DNA of 64,000 bases from Paenibacillus apiarius (GTDB lineage Bacteria > Bacillota > Bacilli > Paenibacillales > Paenibacillaceae), in NCBI RefSeq assembly GCF_017052585.1, contig NZ_JAFFHZ010000001.1:1116001-1180000 (forward strand). The letters are read 5' to 3'. Below the pieces are notes generated by a model. It searched no databases, was not told the DNA's origin, and worked only from the letters and a program-made list of their open reading frames with translations. A program made the translations under genes and the position numbers. Below, in pieces: positions 17,278-25,575 of this stretch; the first letter of the stretch is position 1; every line of letters begins with the position of its first letter.

Positions 17278-18690
17278 TTACGATTGCCGCTTGGTCTTCC
17301 CGATGAAGAACGTAATGACGAACGGAACGACCAGCGCAACCGCCATGCCGATGAAGAATGGCACCCACTGCTGCGGGAAGATAGACAAGAATCCCGGCAG
17401 CCCGCCCACGCCGATGGATACGGCCTGAACCTTAAATGCCGTAATGACGACTGCTCCGAGAGCCGAACCAATCATCGCGGCAATGAACGGATAGCGCAGA
17501 CGCAGGTTCACGCCGAACATGGCCGGCTCCGTAATGCCCAGATAAGCCGAGATTGCGGAGGTAACCGACATCCCTTTCAGCTTCTCGTCTTTGGATACGA
17601 ACAACATGGCGAGCGCCGACGAGCCCTGCGCAATGTTGGACAGCGCCAGAATCGGCCACAAGAACGTGCTGCCCGTGCTGGCAATCAGCTGCAAATCAAC
17701 GGCCAGGAACGTATGATGCATGCCCGTGACAACTAGAAGCGGATACAGGCTGCCGTAGATGAGTCCGCCCAATACGGAGAAGTGCTCAAATATGCCGACG
17801 AACGCCGTCGTAATCGCATTGCCAATCGCAAATGTCAGCGGTCCGATAACGATGAATGACAAAAATCCGGTCAGCAATAGCGTAATCGGCGCCACGAGCA
17901 GCAATTTGAACCCGTCAGGCACCCGTTTGTTCAAAAAGGACTCAATCTTAGCCAAACAGAAAGCGGAAACGAGCACCGGCAGAACCTGGCCTTGGTACCC
18001 GATCTTTTCAAATTCGAAGCCGAATAAGTTCCAGTGCGGCACGGTTCCTTGCGCAACCGCATCGCCGTACGACCATGCATTCATCAAATCGGGATGAATG
18101 AGCATCAAGCCGAGCACGATCCCGAGCAGCTCGCTGCCCCCGAACTTCTTCACGGCCGACCAGCCGATAAGTCCCGGCAGGAAGACGAAGGCCGTATTGG
18201 CGATCAGATTGATCATTTCGGCGAAGCCTTTCCATTGGCCGTATACGTCAATGAAGGCTTGATCCGCGAAGAATATCCCTTTGCCTGTCAAGATGTTGTT
18301 GATCCCCATCAAGAGACCGGCCGTTACGATGGCAGGCAGAATCGGAATGAAAATATCGGCCAGCGTTTTGATCGCACGCTGCAGCGGATTCAATTTTTTC
18401 GCCGCCGCATCCTTAATGTCTTGCTTGGAAGCGCGTTCGCCTCCGGTAAGAGCCAACAGCTCCCCGTATACTTTCTCAACGAGTCCCGGACCGATGATAA
18501 CCTGAAACTGTCCGTTCGTCGAAAATGATCCTTTTACCAGTTCATTGCGCTCTAGCGCTTCCTGATCCACAACGCCTTCATCATTCAGCGCGAACCGCAG
18601 CCGGGTCACGCAATGGGTTACGGCGCCAATATTGTCTTTTCCCCCAATGGCCTCTAATATCTGCTCAACCGACTGTTGCTTGATAGCCAT
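17278..18690 (-). CDS. treP: PTS trehalose-specific EIIBC component
   Basis: A 470-residue membrane permease that imports and phosphorylates trehalose. The N-terminal EIIB domain carries the phospho-cysteine in THCVTRLRF (near residue 27). The EIIC domain has about ten membrane segments, with ITEPAMFGVNLRLRYPF as the family signature. No EIIA domain is present, so the general glucose-type IIA must serve it. The ATG follows GGGGAGG. The promoter has two TreR boxes and a cre site. Confidence 0.93.
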   Translation of the reverse strand: MAIKQQSVEQILEAIGGKDNIGAVTHCVTRLRFALNDEGVVDQEALERNELVKGSFSTNGQFQVIIGPGLVEKVYGELLALTGGERASKQDIKDAAAKKLNPLQRAIKTLADIFIPILPAIVTAGLLMGINNILTGKGIFFADQAFIDVYGQWKGFAEMINLIANTAFVFLPGLIGWSAVKKFGGSELLGIVLGLMLIHPDLMNAWSYGDAVAQGTVPHWNLFGFEFEKIGYQGQVLPVLVSAFCLAKIESFLNKRVPDGFKLLLVAPITLLLTGFLSFIVIGPLTFAIGNAITTAFVGIFEHFSVLGGLIYGSLYPLLVVTGMHHTFLAVDLQLIASTGSTFLWPILALSNIAQGSSALAMLFVSKDEKLKGMSVTSAISAYLGITEPAMFGVNLRLRYPFIAAMIGSALGAVVITAFKVQAVSIGVGGLPGFLSIFPQQWVPFFIGMAVALVVPFVITFFIGKTKRQS

Positions 18691-18705
18691 GTGTTAACCT
18701 CCCCA

Positions 18706-18721
18706 ATGGAATCGCTTCCAT
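18706..18721. promoter_or_regulatory. cre site (CcpA) upstream of treP
   Basis: ATGGAAGCGATTCCAT (minus strand) is a perfect palindrome that fits the catabolite-responsive element core TGNAANCGNTNNCA. It lies between the promoter and the treP ribosome binding site, where CcpA would block transcription. Confidence 0.75.
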
Positions 18722-18733
18722 GATTGTGAGTTT

Positions 18734-18762
18734 ATTATAGCTTGTATAGACAGGTTTGTAAA
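18734..18762 (-). promoter_or_regulatory. treP promoter
   Basis: TTTACA and TATAAT are spaced by 17 bp on the minus strand. One TreR box occupies the spacer. Confidence 0.8.
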
Positions 18763-18778
18763 CACTTGTATAGACAAG
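18741..18778. promoter_or_regulatory. Tandem TreR operator boxes
   Basis: Two copies of CTTGTATAGACA(AG) lie at 18741-18753 and 18765-18778, 24 bp apart. They resemble the TTGTATATACAA operator of B. subtilis TreR. One sits in the -10/-35 spacer and the other upstream of -35. Confidence 0.8.
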
Positions 18779-18871
18779 CCCCTCTATGCAGCTTCATGTA
18801 ATATATACCAATCCCTTCGTTACTTAGTACTACCCGTTCCCAGTATAGGTATAACCTGTTCGACGCAAAAA

Positions 18872-18898
18872 AATCCAGCCGGACTAGCCAGCTGGATT
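18872..18898 (-). terminator. Intrinsic terminator of the AraC gene
   Basis: AATCCAGC pairs with GCTGGATT, followed on the minus strand by a run of seven T. Confidence 0.8.
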
Positions 18899-18925
18899 GC
18901 GCACTCTATGGACGCTCTATATGCT

Positions 18926-19870
18926 CTATATGGATAAAGCATTCTTCTTGAAATGAGTCGGGGTGACGCCCGTCTGGCGCTTGAACACTCTTGAAAAGTA
19001 CGGCACATCGTTGAACCCGACCTGGAAGCAAATATCCGTCACCGACATATCCGTATCCAGCAGCATCGCAGCCGCCTTATGAACCCGCAGGTCGACAAGA
19101 TAGTCATTATACGTTTTGCCGGTGAACCGTTTGAACAACGCGCAAAAATACGATTTCGAAATGCTGAACTTGCGGCACAGCATCTCCAGACGCAGTTCTT
19201 CATTATAGTGCTCATGGATGTAATTGATAGCCCCGGTCATCAATTCCCTGAATTTCTCCAACCGTTCGTCTTCATCGTTTGCTTGACCGGATTGCCGGGC
19301 CATCTCCCGAACGAGAAGCGACATGAGCTTAAGCAGATCCGCCTTCAGCACAAGTTCATAGTATCGTTTGCCGAGCCGGAACTCCTCCAGCATGTCATGC
19401 AAGATGCGCGACACTTCAAGGTCTGTCTCTCCAGACAGCGCGACCTTCGGTGTTACATGCTCCTCGTCGAGCATGAATTGCTCTAGATAGGAGTAATCGA
19501 ATCCGCCCTTTCTTCCATTGTGCGGCTGATACTGCTCGTCGATGAAGTGCGGCAAAAATTCACACCCGATAATATCGATTTCCTGTCCCGGCACCAGCGA
19601 CACGCGATGAACGGCATAAGGGGGTATGACAAAAATGTTGCCCTTGACCATCCGGTACGTGTGTTGGTTAATCGTATGAATGAATTCGCCTTTGACGACA
19701 TACCAAATTTGAAAATAATCGTGCGTATGATCGCGGATGCTGCCGCCGGCCCGATTCCAACGGTATACTTTAAAGGGCAGCAGCGTTCCAATTTCACTTT
19801 CCGCACTGTAAAAAACGACATCTTCCGGTATCTCTTGATGCTGCTCTTCTCTTTGTTCCGGATTAGACAA
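18926..19870 (-). CDS. AraC-family transcriptional regulator with cupin sensor domain
   Basis: A 314-residue regulator. The N-terminal cupin-like ligand domain (about residues 35-120; DHTHDYFQIWYVVKGEF) is followed by two helix-turn-helix motifs at the C-terminus (MLCRKFSISKSYFCALFKRFTGKTYNDYL and DICFQVGFNDVPYFSRVFKRQTGVTP). The start is TTG at 19870 after GGGGGAT. A close paralogue lies at 37201-38163. Its location between treP and treR suggests a carbohydrate role, but its target is unknown. Confidence 0.88.
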   Translation of the reverse strand: MSNPEQREEQHQEIPEDVVFYSAESEIGTLLPFKVYRWNRAGGSIRDHTHDYFQIWYVVKGEFIHTINQHTYRMVKGNIFVIPPYAVHRVSLVPGQEIDIIGCEFLPHFIDEQYQPHNGRKGGFDYSYLEQFMLDEEHVTPKVALSGETDLEVSRILHDMLEEFRLGKRYYELVLKADLLKLMSLLVREMARQSGQANDEDERLEKFRELMTGAINYIHEHYNEELRLEMLCRKFSISKSYFCALFKRFTGKTYNDYLVDLRVHKAAAMLLDTDMSVTDICFQVGFNDVPYFSRVFKRQTGVTPTHFKKNALSI

Positions 19871-19984
19871 CGTTTATCCCCCTAACTGTCCTCGTCATAT
19901 TGCCTCGATTCGGCCATCACGCCTTGTCCTTAGACAATCGTGTGGCAATAACTCCACTGCAAACGCGCAGCCCGTCCACTCTGC

Positions 19985-20707
19985 TTAACGGCGGCGCGCA
20001 AAATCGGTAAAGACGAAGCGCTCCGGATGATGGCGCGATTCCGTATACTCGAACAAGGTTCCGTCATGCAAATGGACGAAATTTTTCACGACGACGACGA
20101 AGCTGTACGATTTCATGTCCAGATGTTCGCGGTCCTTCGCTGTCGCCGGCTCCACTTGAATGATTCTTTGGGCAAAGCCTATTTTCAAGCCCAGTTCTTG
20201 CTCGATGAAATCATAGATGGAGCGCTCGGCTATCTCTTTCGTCAATCCTTCGAGCTTGTCCTGCAAAAAATAGTTGATGTCCAAAATGATGCGTTCCCCG
20301 TCCAGTTTGCGCACGCGGTGGAGGCAATATACCTGTTCGCCCACAGGCAGCCGCGTCCGTTGATGCAGCTTGTCGGTTACATTCATTTCCGCAAAATACG
20401 GCACCGTCGTGACGAACTGCTGTCCGCTGCTCTCGCTCGCTTCTTTGAAGCTGACCAACCCGCCGAACGAAAACGTAATGGCATTGTTGTCGAGCACATA
20501 TACCCCTTTGCCCGGATGGCGATTCACGAGCCCTTCCTCGACGAGCAGGTCGAGCGCGTTGCGAATCGTTCCTCTGCTCGTGTCATAAATGCCGCAAAAT
20601 TCATGCTCAGACGGCAGCTTCGTCCCCGGAGCGTATTGCCCGGATGCAATCTTGCCTTTGATATCTTCATATATGGCCATATACCGCTTATTCGTGTTCG
20701 TATTCAT
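19985..20707 (-). CDS. treR: GntR-family trehalose operon repressor
   Basis: A 240-residue regulator with an N-terminal winged helix (GKIASGQYAPGTKLPSEHEFCGIYDTSRGTIRNALDLLVEEGLV) and a C-terminal UTRA ligand domain. This is the HutC/TreR subgroup. In Bacillus, trehalose 6-phosphate releases TreR from DNA. The ATG at 20707 follows GGGGG. Presence of matching operator boxes upstream of treP supports the assignment. It is transcribed separately from treP-treC. Confidence 0.88.
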   Translation of the reverse strand: MNTNTNKRYMAIYEDIKGKIASGQYAPGTKLPSEHEFCGIYDTSRGTIRNALDLLVEEGLVNRHPGKGVYVLDNNAITFSFGGLVSFKEASESSGQQFVTTVPYFAEMNVTDKLHQRTRLPVGEQVYCLHRVRKLDGERIILDINYFLQDKLEGLTKEIAERSIYDFIEQELGLKIGFAQRIIQVEPATAKDREHLDMKSYSFVVVVKNFVHLHDGTLFEYTESRHHPERFVFTDFARRR

Positions 20708-20928
20708 CGCAATCCCCCGATAATGCTTCCACATTCCGCTGCTTCATGTATTTCTCTTTTTTCATCATATCATGATTAGGGCGGCAGAGGAAAACAGGCG
20801 GCGTTTTCGTTCATTCGTGCAGCTCCCCTATATAATCCATGGGAATGATGCGATATTCTGTTCATGAGTGTAAAAACACGGTTCGGTTGGTAGTCCGGAC
20901 AAGCATAAGGGCAGATAGCATTTATGCT

Positions 20929-20961
20929 GCGGCCCCGGTAACCTTTGGGTTCCGGGGCCGC
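20929..20961. terminator. Strong GC hairpin near the DUF2268 stop
   Basis: GCGGCCCCGG pairs with CCGGGGCCGC over a 13-nt loop. The T-tract lies on the plus-strand side, so for the minus-strand gene ending at 20967 it is a hairpin without a U-tract. Confidence 0.5.
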
Positions 20962-20966
20962 TTTTA

Positions 20967-21848
20967 TTAATGCTTATCGAAGTATCCGGATTGCTTGATG
21001 ATCTCGCTGGTCGGCGTTAATGTCGCTTCCGCAGCCGTCTTGCCGGTCTTTTGCAGATAAGCCTGGACCAAGTGATATCCGACGGCATAGCCGCCGTGAG
21101 GCGGCATGCCGACCGCTTCGCCTCCGAACATCGCCATGATGTCATCGCCAAAGATATAGCTCCTTGCCTCGTTGAAGCCGCTGACATCCAGTGCTTCGCC
21201 GATTAGCTGCTTAGCCCGTTCCAGCGATTTCGCATCCACATGGCTTACCCATGGGCCGACCTTCTCCCAGCCGTACAGCGAATGCACGAATGCTTCCGCC
21301 AAGCCCTCCATCACAATATACTGCGCAACCGTAACCTTCATGCTCCAAGACTCAAAGCCCAATCGCATTTGGTGGTTGAATTCATGGGCGGCAGCAGCCG
21401 GAAGGCGCGGAAGATTGAATTCACTCGGCCACACGTTAACCATAATATAGCCCGGAATGCCCGCGAACCCGGTATATCCCTGATGAAATGCCGCCATCTC
21501 GGGATGGCGGTCCTCCAGCAAAAACAGGCCGAACTCGATGTAGGGTGTTGGCGGCTCATAACCAAGCTGGCGGAAGCATTCCAGCGACTGTTCCAGCGCT
21601 TGACGGCACATTTCCTCGGCCCCGGCTTCCGCCAGTTGAGTGAGCGCCGCTTCATACCGGTCCACAGGACCATCCGGCCGCATCAGGCCGAACTGCTCGA
21701 TCGGATCATTTTGCGGCGGCACAATATAGTCTATCCTCCCCGCGAACGGCCCCAGCAGGCGCTTGCGCATCGCTTCCTCCCTTAGTTCCTGCGGCAATGC
21801 GATAATGTCGCGCTGCCTTTGCACCATATCATACACGTTGATGTTCAT
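20967..21848 (-). CDS. DUF2268-type predicted zinc protease
   Basis: A 293-residue cytoplasmic protein resembling YjaZ-type putative Zn-dependent proteases. The metal motif HEFNHQ sits within LPAAAAHEFNHQMRLG, with a downstream Glu in MEGLAEAFV, the expected third ligand. The ATG at 21848 follows AAAGGGGAT; the frame extends 11 codons further upstream without a better site. No operon partner is evident. Confidence 0.75.
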   Translation of the reverse strand: MNINVYDMVQRQRDIIALPQELREEAMRKRLLGPFAGRIDYIVPPQNDPIEQFGLMRPDGPVDRYEAALTQLAEAGAEEMCRQALEQSLECFRQLGYEPPTPYIEFGLFLLEDRHPEMAAFHQGYTGFAGIPGYIMVNVWPSEFNLPRLPAAAAHEFNHQMRLGFESWSMKVTVAQYIVMEGLAEAFVHSLYGWEKVGPWVSHVDAKSLERAKQLIGEALDVSGFNEARSYIFGDDIMAMFGGEAVGMPPHGGYAVGYHLVQAYLQKTGKTAAEATLTPTSEIIKQSGYFDKH

Positions 21849-22085
21849 GGTGTGATCCCCTTTCGTATTGTTGTCACTCATGACGATACGGGATCACGTT
21901 GCGTGAGAGTCAACCTTAACTTTTTTACAGCTGCGCATGTCTTTTTTGGCGACATAAAATGTCCCCGTTCAATGTCGTATGCTCCAATTGCCATGGTCGG
22001 CGCAGAAGCAAGGACTATCTTTTCATCCGAAAGGGTTTGCGATATAGTGGGGACAACATGACTGCTATTCTAGAGGTGACATTAT

Positions 22086-22415
22086 ATGTTCATGGCTGTA
22101 TTGCTCTTTGTTGTTGCCGGTCTAGCCGAGATCGGCGGCGGCTATATGGTGTGGCTGTGGCTGCGCGAAGCCCGGCCGCTATGGTATGGCATCGTTGGAA
22201 GCCTTATCTTAATCGCATATGGCGTTATCCCTACGCTGCAATCCTTTCCTTCATTCGGGCGTGTCTATGCGGCATATGGAGGGGTATTCGTCGTCCTTGC
22301 GGTTCTCTGGGGCTGGTGGGTGGATAAAAAAACACCGGACTTTTACGACTGGGTCGGCGCCGTCTTCTGTCTGGCGGGGGTAGCTATTATGCTGTGGGCG
22401 CCGCGCTCGTCCTAA
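22086..22415 (+). CDS. ynfA: UPF0060 (YnfA) small membrane protein
   Basis: A 109-residue protein with four transmembrane segments and the YnfA-family features GLAEIGGGYMVWLWLRE, PTLQSFPSFGRVYAAYGGVFV and WGWWVDKKTPDFYDWVGAVFCLAGV. The family is related to small multidrug-resistance transporters. A GAGGTG site lies upstream of the ATG. Only a palindromic repeat and an insertion sequence follow. Confidence 0.9.
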   Translation: MFMAVLLFVVAGLAEIGGGYMVWLWLREARPLWYGIVGSLILIAYGVIPTLQSFPSFGRVYAAYGGVFVVLAVLWGWWVDKKTPDFYDWVGAVFCLAGVAIMLWAPRSS

Positions 22416-22429
22416 GGGAGCGCCTCCTA

Positions 22430-22597
22430 CTGCAATTCTAAGAGCACCCTTTTTGCGTCTTTCGTCACGCTGAACTGCAATCGTGCAGTACATTTTCGCA
22501 TAAATACATAAATAATGGTAACCCCCTCTCTTTCAACTGCACATTTGCAGTTCAGACGCCGAAAAGGGAGTGATTTTGAAAAAACAACTGCACAAAT
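22430..22597. repeat. Second copy of the AACTGCA/TGCAGTT palindrome array, split by an IS
   Basis: Units lie near 22436, 22471, 22538 and 22586. Order and spacer motifs match the array at 1545-1745. The fourth unit is interrupted by the insertion sequence at 22598-24165 and resumes at 24166; joining both sides restores AACTGCACAAATGCAGTA. Confidence 0.7.
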
Positions 22598-24165
22598 CAG
22601 ACTGTTGAAAAATCGGTTTAAGCGGCAGAATTTAGAGCTAAAGGTTTCGATAAGTTCCTTAATTTGGTTAAAAGAACAGGTGGAGTCTTTTGCTTCTGCC
22701 CACCTCCGACCTTTTGGGCCAGGTACCTGGCAATCTTTTTTACATTCTGGGCTATTGCGGTCATGAAAGCTTGTTCCTGCGTTTTAGCTCTCCCGCGGAA
22801 CTTGCAGCGACGATATCCATGAAGCTCTTTTGCATCTGCAAAGCTTCGTTCTATCGTTTGAGGACGCAACTTATAGGCCGCCTCTCCGGAATGGGTCTTC
22901 CGGTACTGAGCGACCTTCTCTTTACTCTCTTCCCATATATGTCGTTCGATCTTACGTTGGTGGTTGGCCGATTTCGTACACTGATTGAGCAAGGGGCAGT
23001 TTGCACACTCCTCGGCATTTGACGTGTATTCCCGATACCCTTGTCGATTGGTAGTCGTATACATTAGCATTTTTCCTGCGGGACACAGGTAGCCATTTTC
23101 TTCTGCATGGTAGATAAACTGTTTCTTCGGAAAAATGTCAGGGGGCGTTGGAGCATTGCGTTCCGCGATAGCCGCAGCGATCTCTAGCTTTAGCGTCTGA
23201 TCGCATATGTAAGGCGTCATGTACCCCGAATCCAGCGCGACGGCTTCCAGCGTCGATTGAAATGCAAAGGTTTGGATTTGTCGCTTGAGGCGTTCCACGT
23301 AGACGGCAGCATCATTAACATGGCCAGGTGTCACATGGACATCGGTGATAATGTTATATTTATGGTCGACGGTGCGATGGTCGAGATAACAGAATGCCTC
23401 CGGTTTACCGCTTCGTTTCATCAGTCCGCACTCGGGATCGGTTTGACTTACTTTACGTGGTTTTTCCTCCCCGGAAGGCTTCCGGGGAGGAAGGGGCTTT
23501 TTTCCGTGGCTCTCTCGATCCTCGTTGATGGCCTTCTCTAATTCTTTTAGATAGTCATGAGGGGTCTCTTCGAGAACCTGCATCGTGTAGCGGTTATTGT
23601 TAGCGTTGGCTCGAATATGAGTCGAATCGGTCACCAAGAGACGACCATCCACCATCTTATGGTTGATCGCCAGATGTACCATTTCATCAAAAATCTCTTG
23701 AAAGAGATTCGTATCTTTAAACCGATTATTCCGGTTCCAACTGATCGTCGAGTGATCGGGTACGCGATCGGAGAAGCGCAGGCCAAGGAACCAGCGGTAA
23801 GCAGCATTCGGAATGATTTCTTGCTCCAATTGACGTTCAGAGCGTATGCCGTACAAATATCCGATGAGCATCATTTTAAATAATACAACGGGGTCTAAGG
23901 CCGGTCGTCCTTTGGTTTCGCTATAGTAAGGCCGAACTTTCTCTCTGATAAAAGAGAAATCCACATATTTATCGATAAGGCGTAGCAGATGATCTTGAGG
24001 TACCAATAAATCCATGCAAATAAGTTCCATTTCATTATGAGCTTTGTTTTCGGACTGCTTGCTATTCAACAAGATCACCACACGCCTCTCATCAGATTAA
24101 TTACTGATATTGTATCATACTAATGCGTTAATGCACCGGAAAACACGGCTTTTTTCAACAGTCTG
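22598..24165 (-). mobile_element. IS1182-family insertion sequence, complete
   Basis: A 1568-bp element with perfect 15-bp terminal inverted repeats CAGACTGTTGAAAAA and TTTTTCAACAGTCTG. It is flanked by a 6-bp direct repeat ACAAAT (22592-22597 and 24166-24171). It carries one transposase gene. Intact ends and a perfect target duplication suggest a recent insertion. Confidence 0.92.
22618..24081 (-). CDS. IS1182-family transposase
   Basis: A 487-residue DDE transposase. An N-terminal domain (HLLRLIDKYVDFSFI ... GRPALDPVVLFKMMLIGYLYGI) precedes the catalytic domain, with Asp in VTDSTHIRANANN, Asp in ALDSGYMTP and Glu in TIERSFADAKELHG. A cysteine cluster CANCPLLNQC lies between. The frame is uninterrupted. 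It fills almost the whole element. Confidence 0.92.
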   Translation of the reverse strand: MVILLNSKQSENKAHNEMELICMDLLVPQDHLLRLIDKYVDFSFIREKVRPYYSETKGRPALDPVVLFKMMLIGYLYGIRSERQLEQEIIPNAAYRWFLGLRFSDRVPDHSTISWNRNNRFKDTNLFQEIFDEMVHLAINHKMVDGRLLVTDSTHIRANANNNRYTMQVLEETPHDYLKELEKAINEDRESHGKKPLPPRKPSGEEKPRKVSQTDPECGLMKRSGKPEAFCYLDHRTVDHKYNIITDVHVTPGHVNDAAVYVERLKRQIQTFAFQSTLEAVALDSGYMTPYICDQTLKLEIAAAIAERNAPTPPDIFPKKQFIYHAEENGYLCPAGKMLMYTTTNRQGYREYTSNAEECANCPLLNQCTKSANHQRKIERHIWEESKEKVAQYRKTHSGEAAYKLRPQTIERSFADAKELHGYRRCKFRGRAKTQEQAFMTAIAQNVKKIARYLAQKVGGGQKQKTPPVLLTKLRNLSKPLALNSAA

Positions 24166-24361
24166 ACAAATGCAGTAGGATGCCTCTCTCCTGCCTTGTC
24201 CCAGTCGAAAAGCACAACATGTCTCATCACAATCCGAATCTATTTTTTTATCGGAACCCATTGAAGAAATCCGGCGGGTCAGTCCGTTAATCTTTCCTCA
24301 TGTGTACGTGTTCAGCATGGAAAAGGATATATTACCTCCTTATCCCATTCGATACTTTTGA

Positions 24362-25417
24362 TCACTCTCCCCTTTGATCAGCTAATAAATGCTCCAGCTC
24401 AATTTCATGATCGATTTTCAGCTCGCAACGGTTTCTCAATTCATAGTACTTTTCCAAAAGTCTGTTCCCCAGCCCGAAATGATCGATAATCAAGCCGATA
24501 ATCGATTCATCCTTATCTGGATTAGGCCAACTGAATAATTCCTCATAAATCTCCCGGACGGATTCATTATTTTGACGAGCGAACCGGATTGGTTGTCTAT
24601 GGTAAGTCAGTTTCAAGCTCAACATTTCATAGAGAACTTCAAGGCGATAGTCCAGTTCTGTTTTGTCGCTCATAAGCGCAGCCTCATTTTTTATATCCCG
24701 AATCAGCTCCTTGAAGGTCAATCCGACGTGCTGCATGGACACATAAGACCACACGCCGGTGCCTGTGCCCATTCCTTGCGCTTCCCAGCTCGGATTCCAT
24801 AAAATATCTTTGAGCACATCCTTCTGATCGGTTCCAAACAAAGCGATGCCTAAAATAAGTCCGGCGTTGCAATCGGTTGAGGCCGCATGTTCCCCCCATC
24901 CCGCCAATCGGGGAACGATATCGGGAGCGGCGCATGTAACGCTCAGGGCCGGCAAAAATTCAGGGAACAAGCTTTGGCCCATCCATTTTTCGATTTTCGC
25001 CTTAATCAGATCCTTGTAAGGTTCGCAGGGCAGATGGAGCAGCCCTATGCAGGCGCTCTTCGATAGGCCCCAATCATCTGCTTCCATATAGGAGATAAGC
25101 TGTTCCGCGCAATCGGTGAAGCCAAGGTACCCCAATACATGCAGGATACCATCCGGAATCCCTTCTCTTAGCTCGTGATGGCAAAAACACTTGTTGTGCA
25201 GCTTTTGCGCCAGCTCTTCATCACCATGCTTCATGATGGGGTAGAACAAGCTGCCGTCAAAGTCAGCCGGACTTTCAAGAAACCATTGGGCAAGTGCGAA
25301 CGCATCATCGATACTTCCGTATTTGGCGATGAGATCCGCATAAGCGGACACGATTCCCGCATCCAATCTGTTGTTTTGACGATGTGCATGTATAAGCTTT
25401 CGGGTTATTTCAATCAT
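24362..25417 (-). CDS. Unrecognised protein, possible HEAT-type solenoid
   Basis: A 351-residue cytoplasmic-looking protein of short amphipathic helices (for example DCAEQLISYMEADDWGLSKSACIGLLHLP), suggestive of HEAT repeats. No catalytic motif or export signal is visible and I cannot name the family. The ATG at 25417 follows GGAGC. It is separated from the IS by about 190 bp and from the chemoreceptor gene by about 160 bp. Confidence 0.6.
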   Translation of the reverse strand: MIEITRKLIHAHRQNNRLDAGIVSAYADLIAKYGSIDDAFALAQWFLESPADFDGSLFYPIMKHGDEELAQKLHNKCFCHHELREGIPDGILHVLGYLGFTDCAEQLISYMEADDWGLSKSACIGLLHLPCEPYKDLIKAKIEKWMGQSLFPEFLPALSVTCAAPDIVPRLAGWGEHAASTDCNAGLILGIALFGTDQKDVLKDILWNPSWEAQGMGTGTGVWSYVSMQHVGLTFKELIRDIKNEAALMSDKTELDYRLEVLYEMLSLKLTYHRQPIRFARQNNESVREIYEELFSWPNPDKDESIIGLIIDHFGLGNRLLEKYYELRNRCELKIDHEIELEHLLADQRGE

Positions 25418-25575
25418 CGCGCTGCTCCGTATTTCATATTATTTGCAGGCTGTTCCATAGTGCATCCTCCAATTCGAAATCATGCTCTTTTCCAAATTAT
25501 CATTGAATCACTATGGCCTCAGCGCAAAAGGGAATATACCCCATGTAAATGTAAGTGATTACAACAATAACCCTG

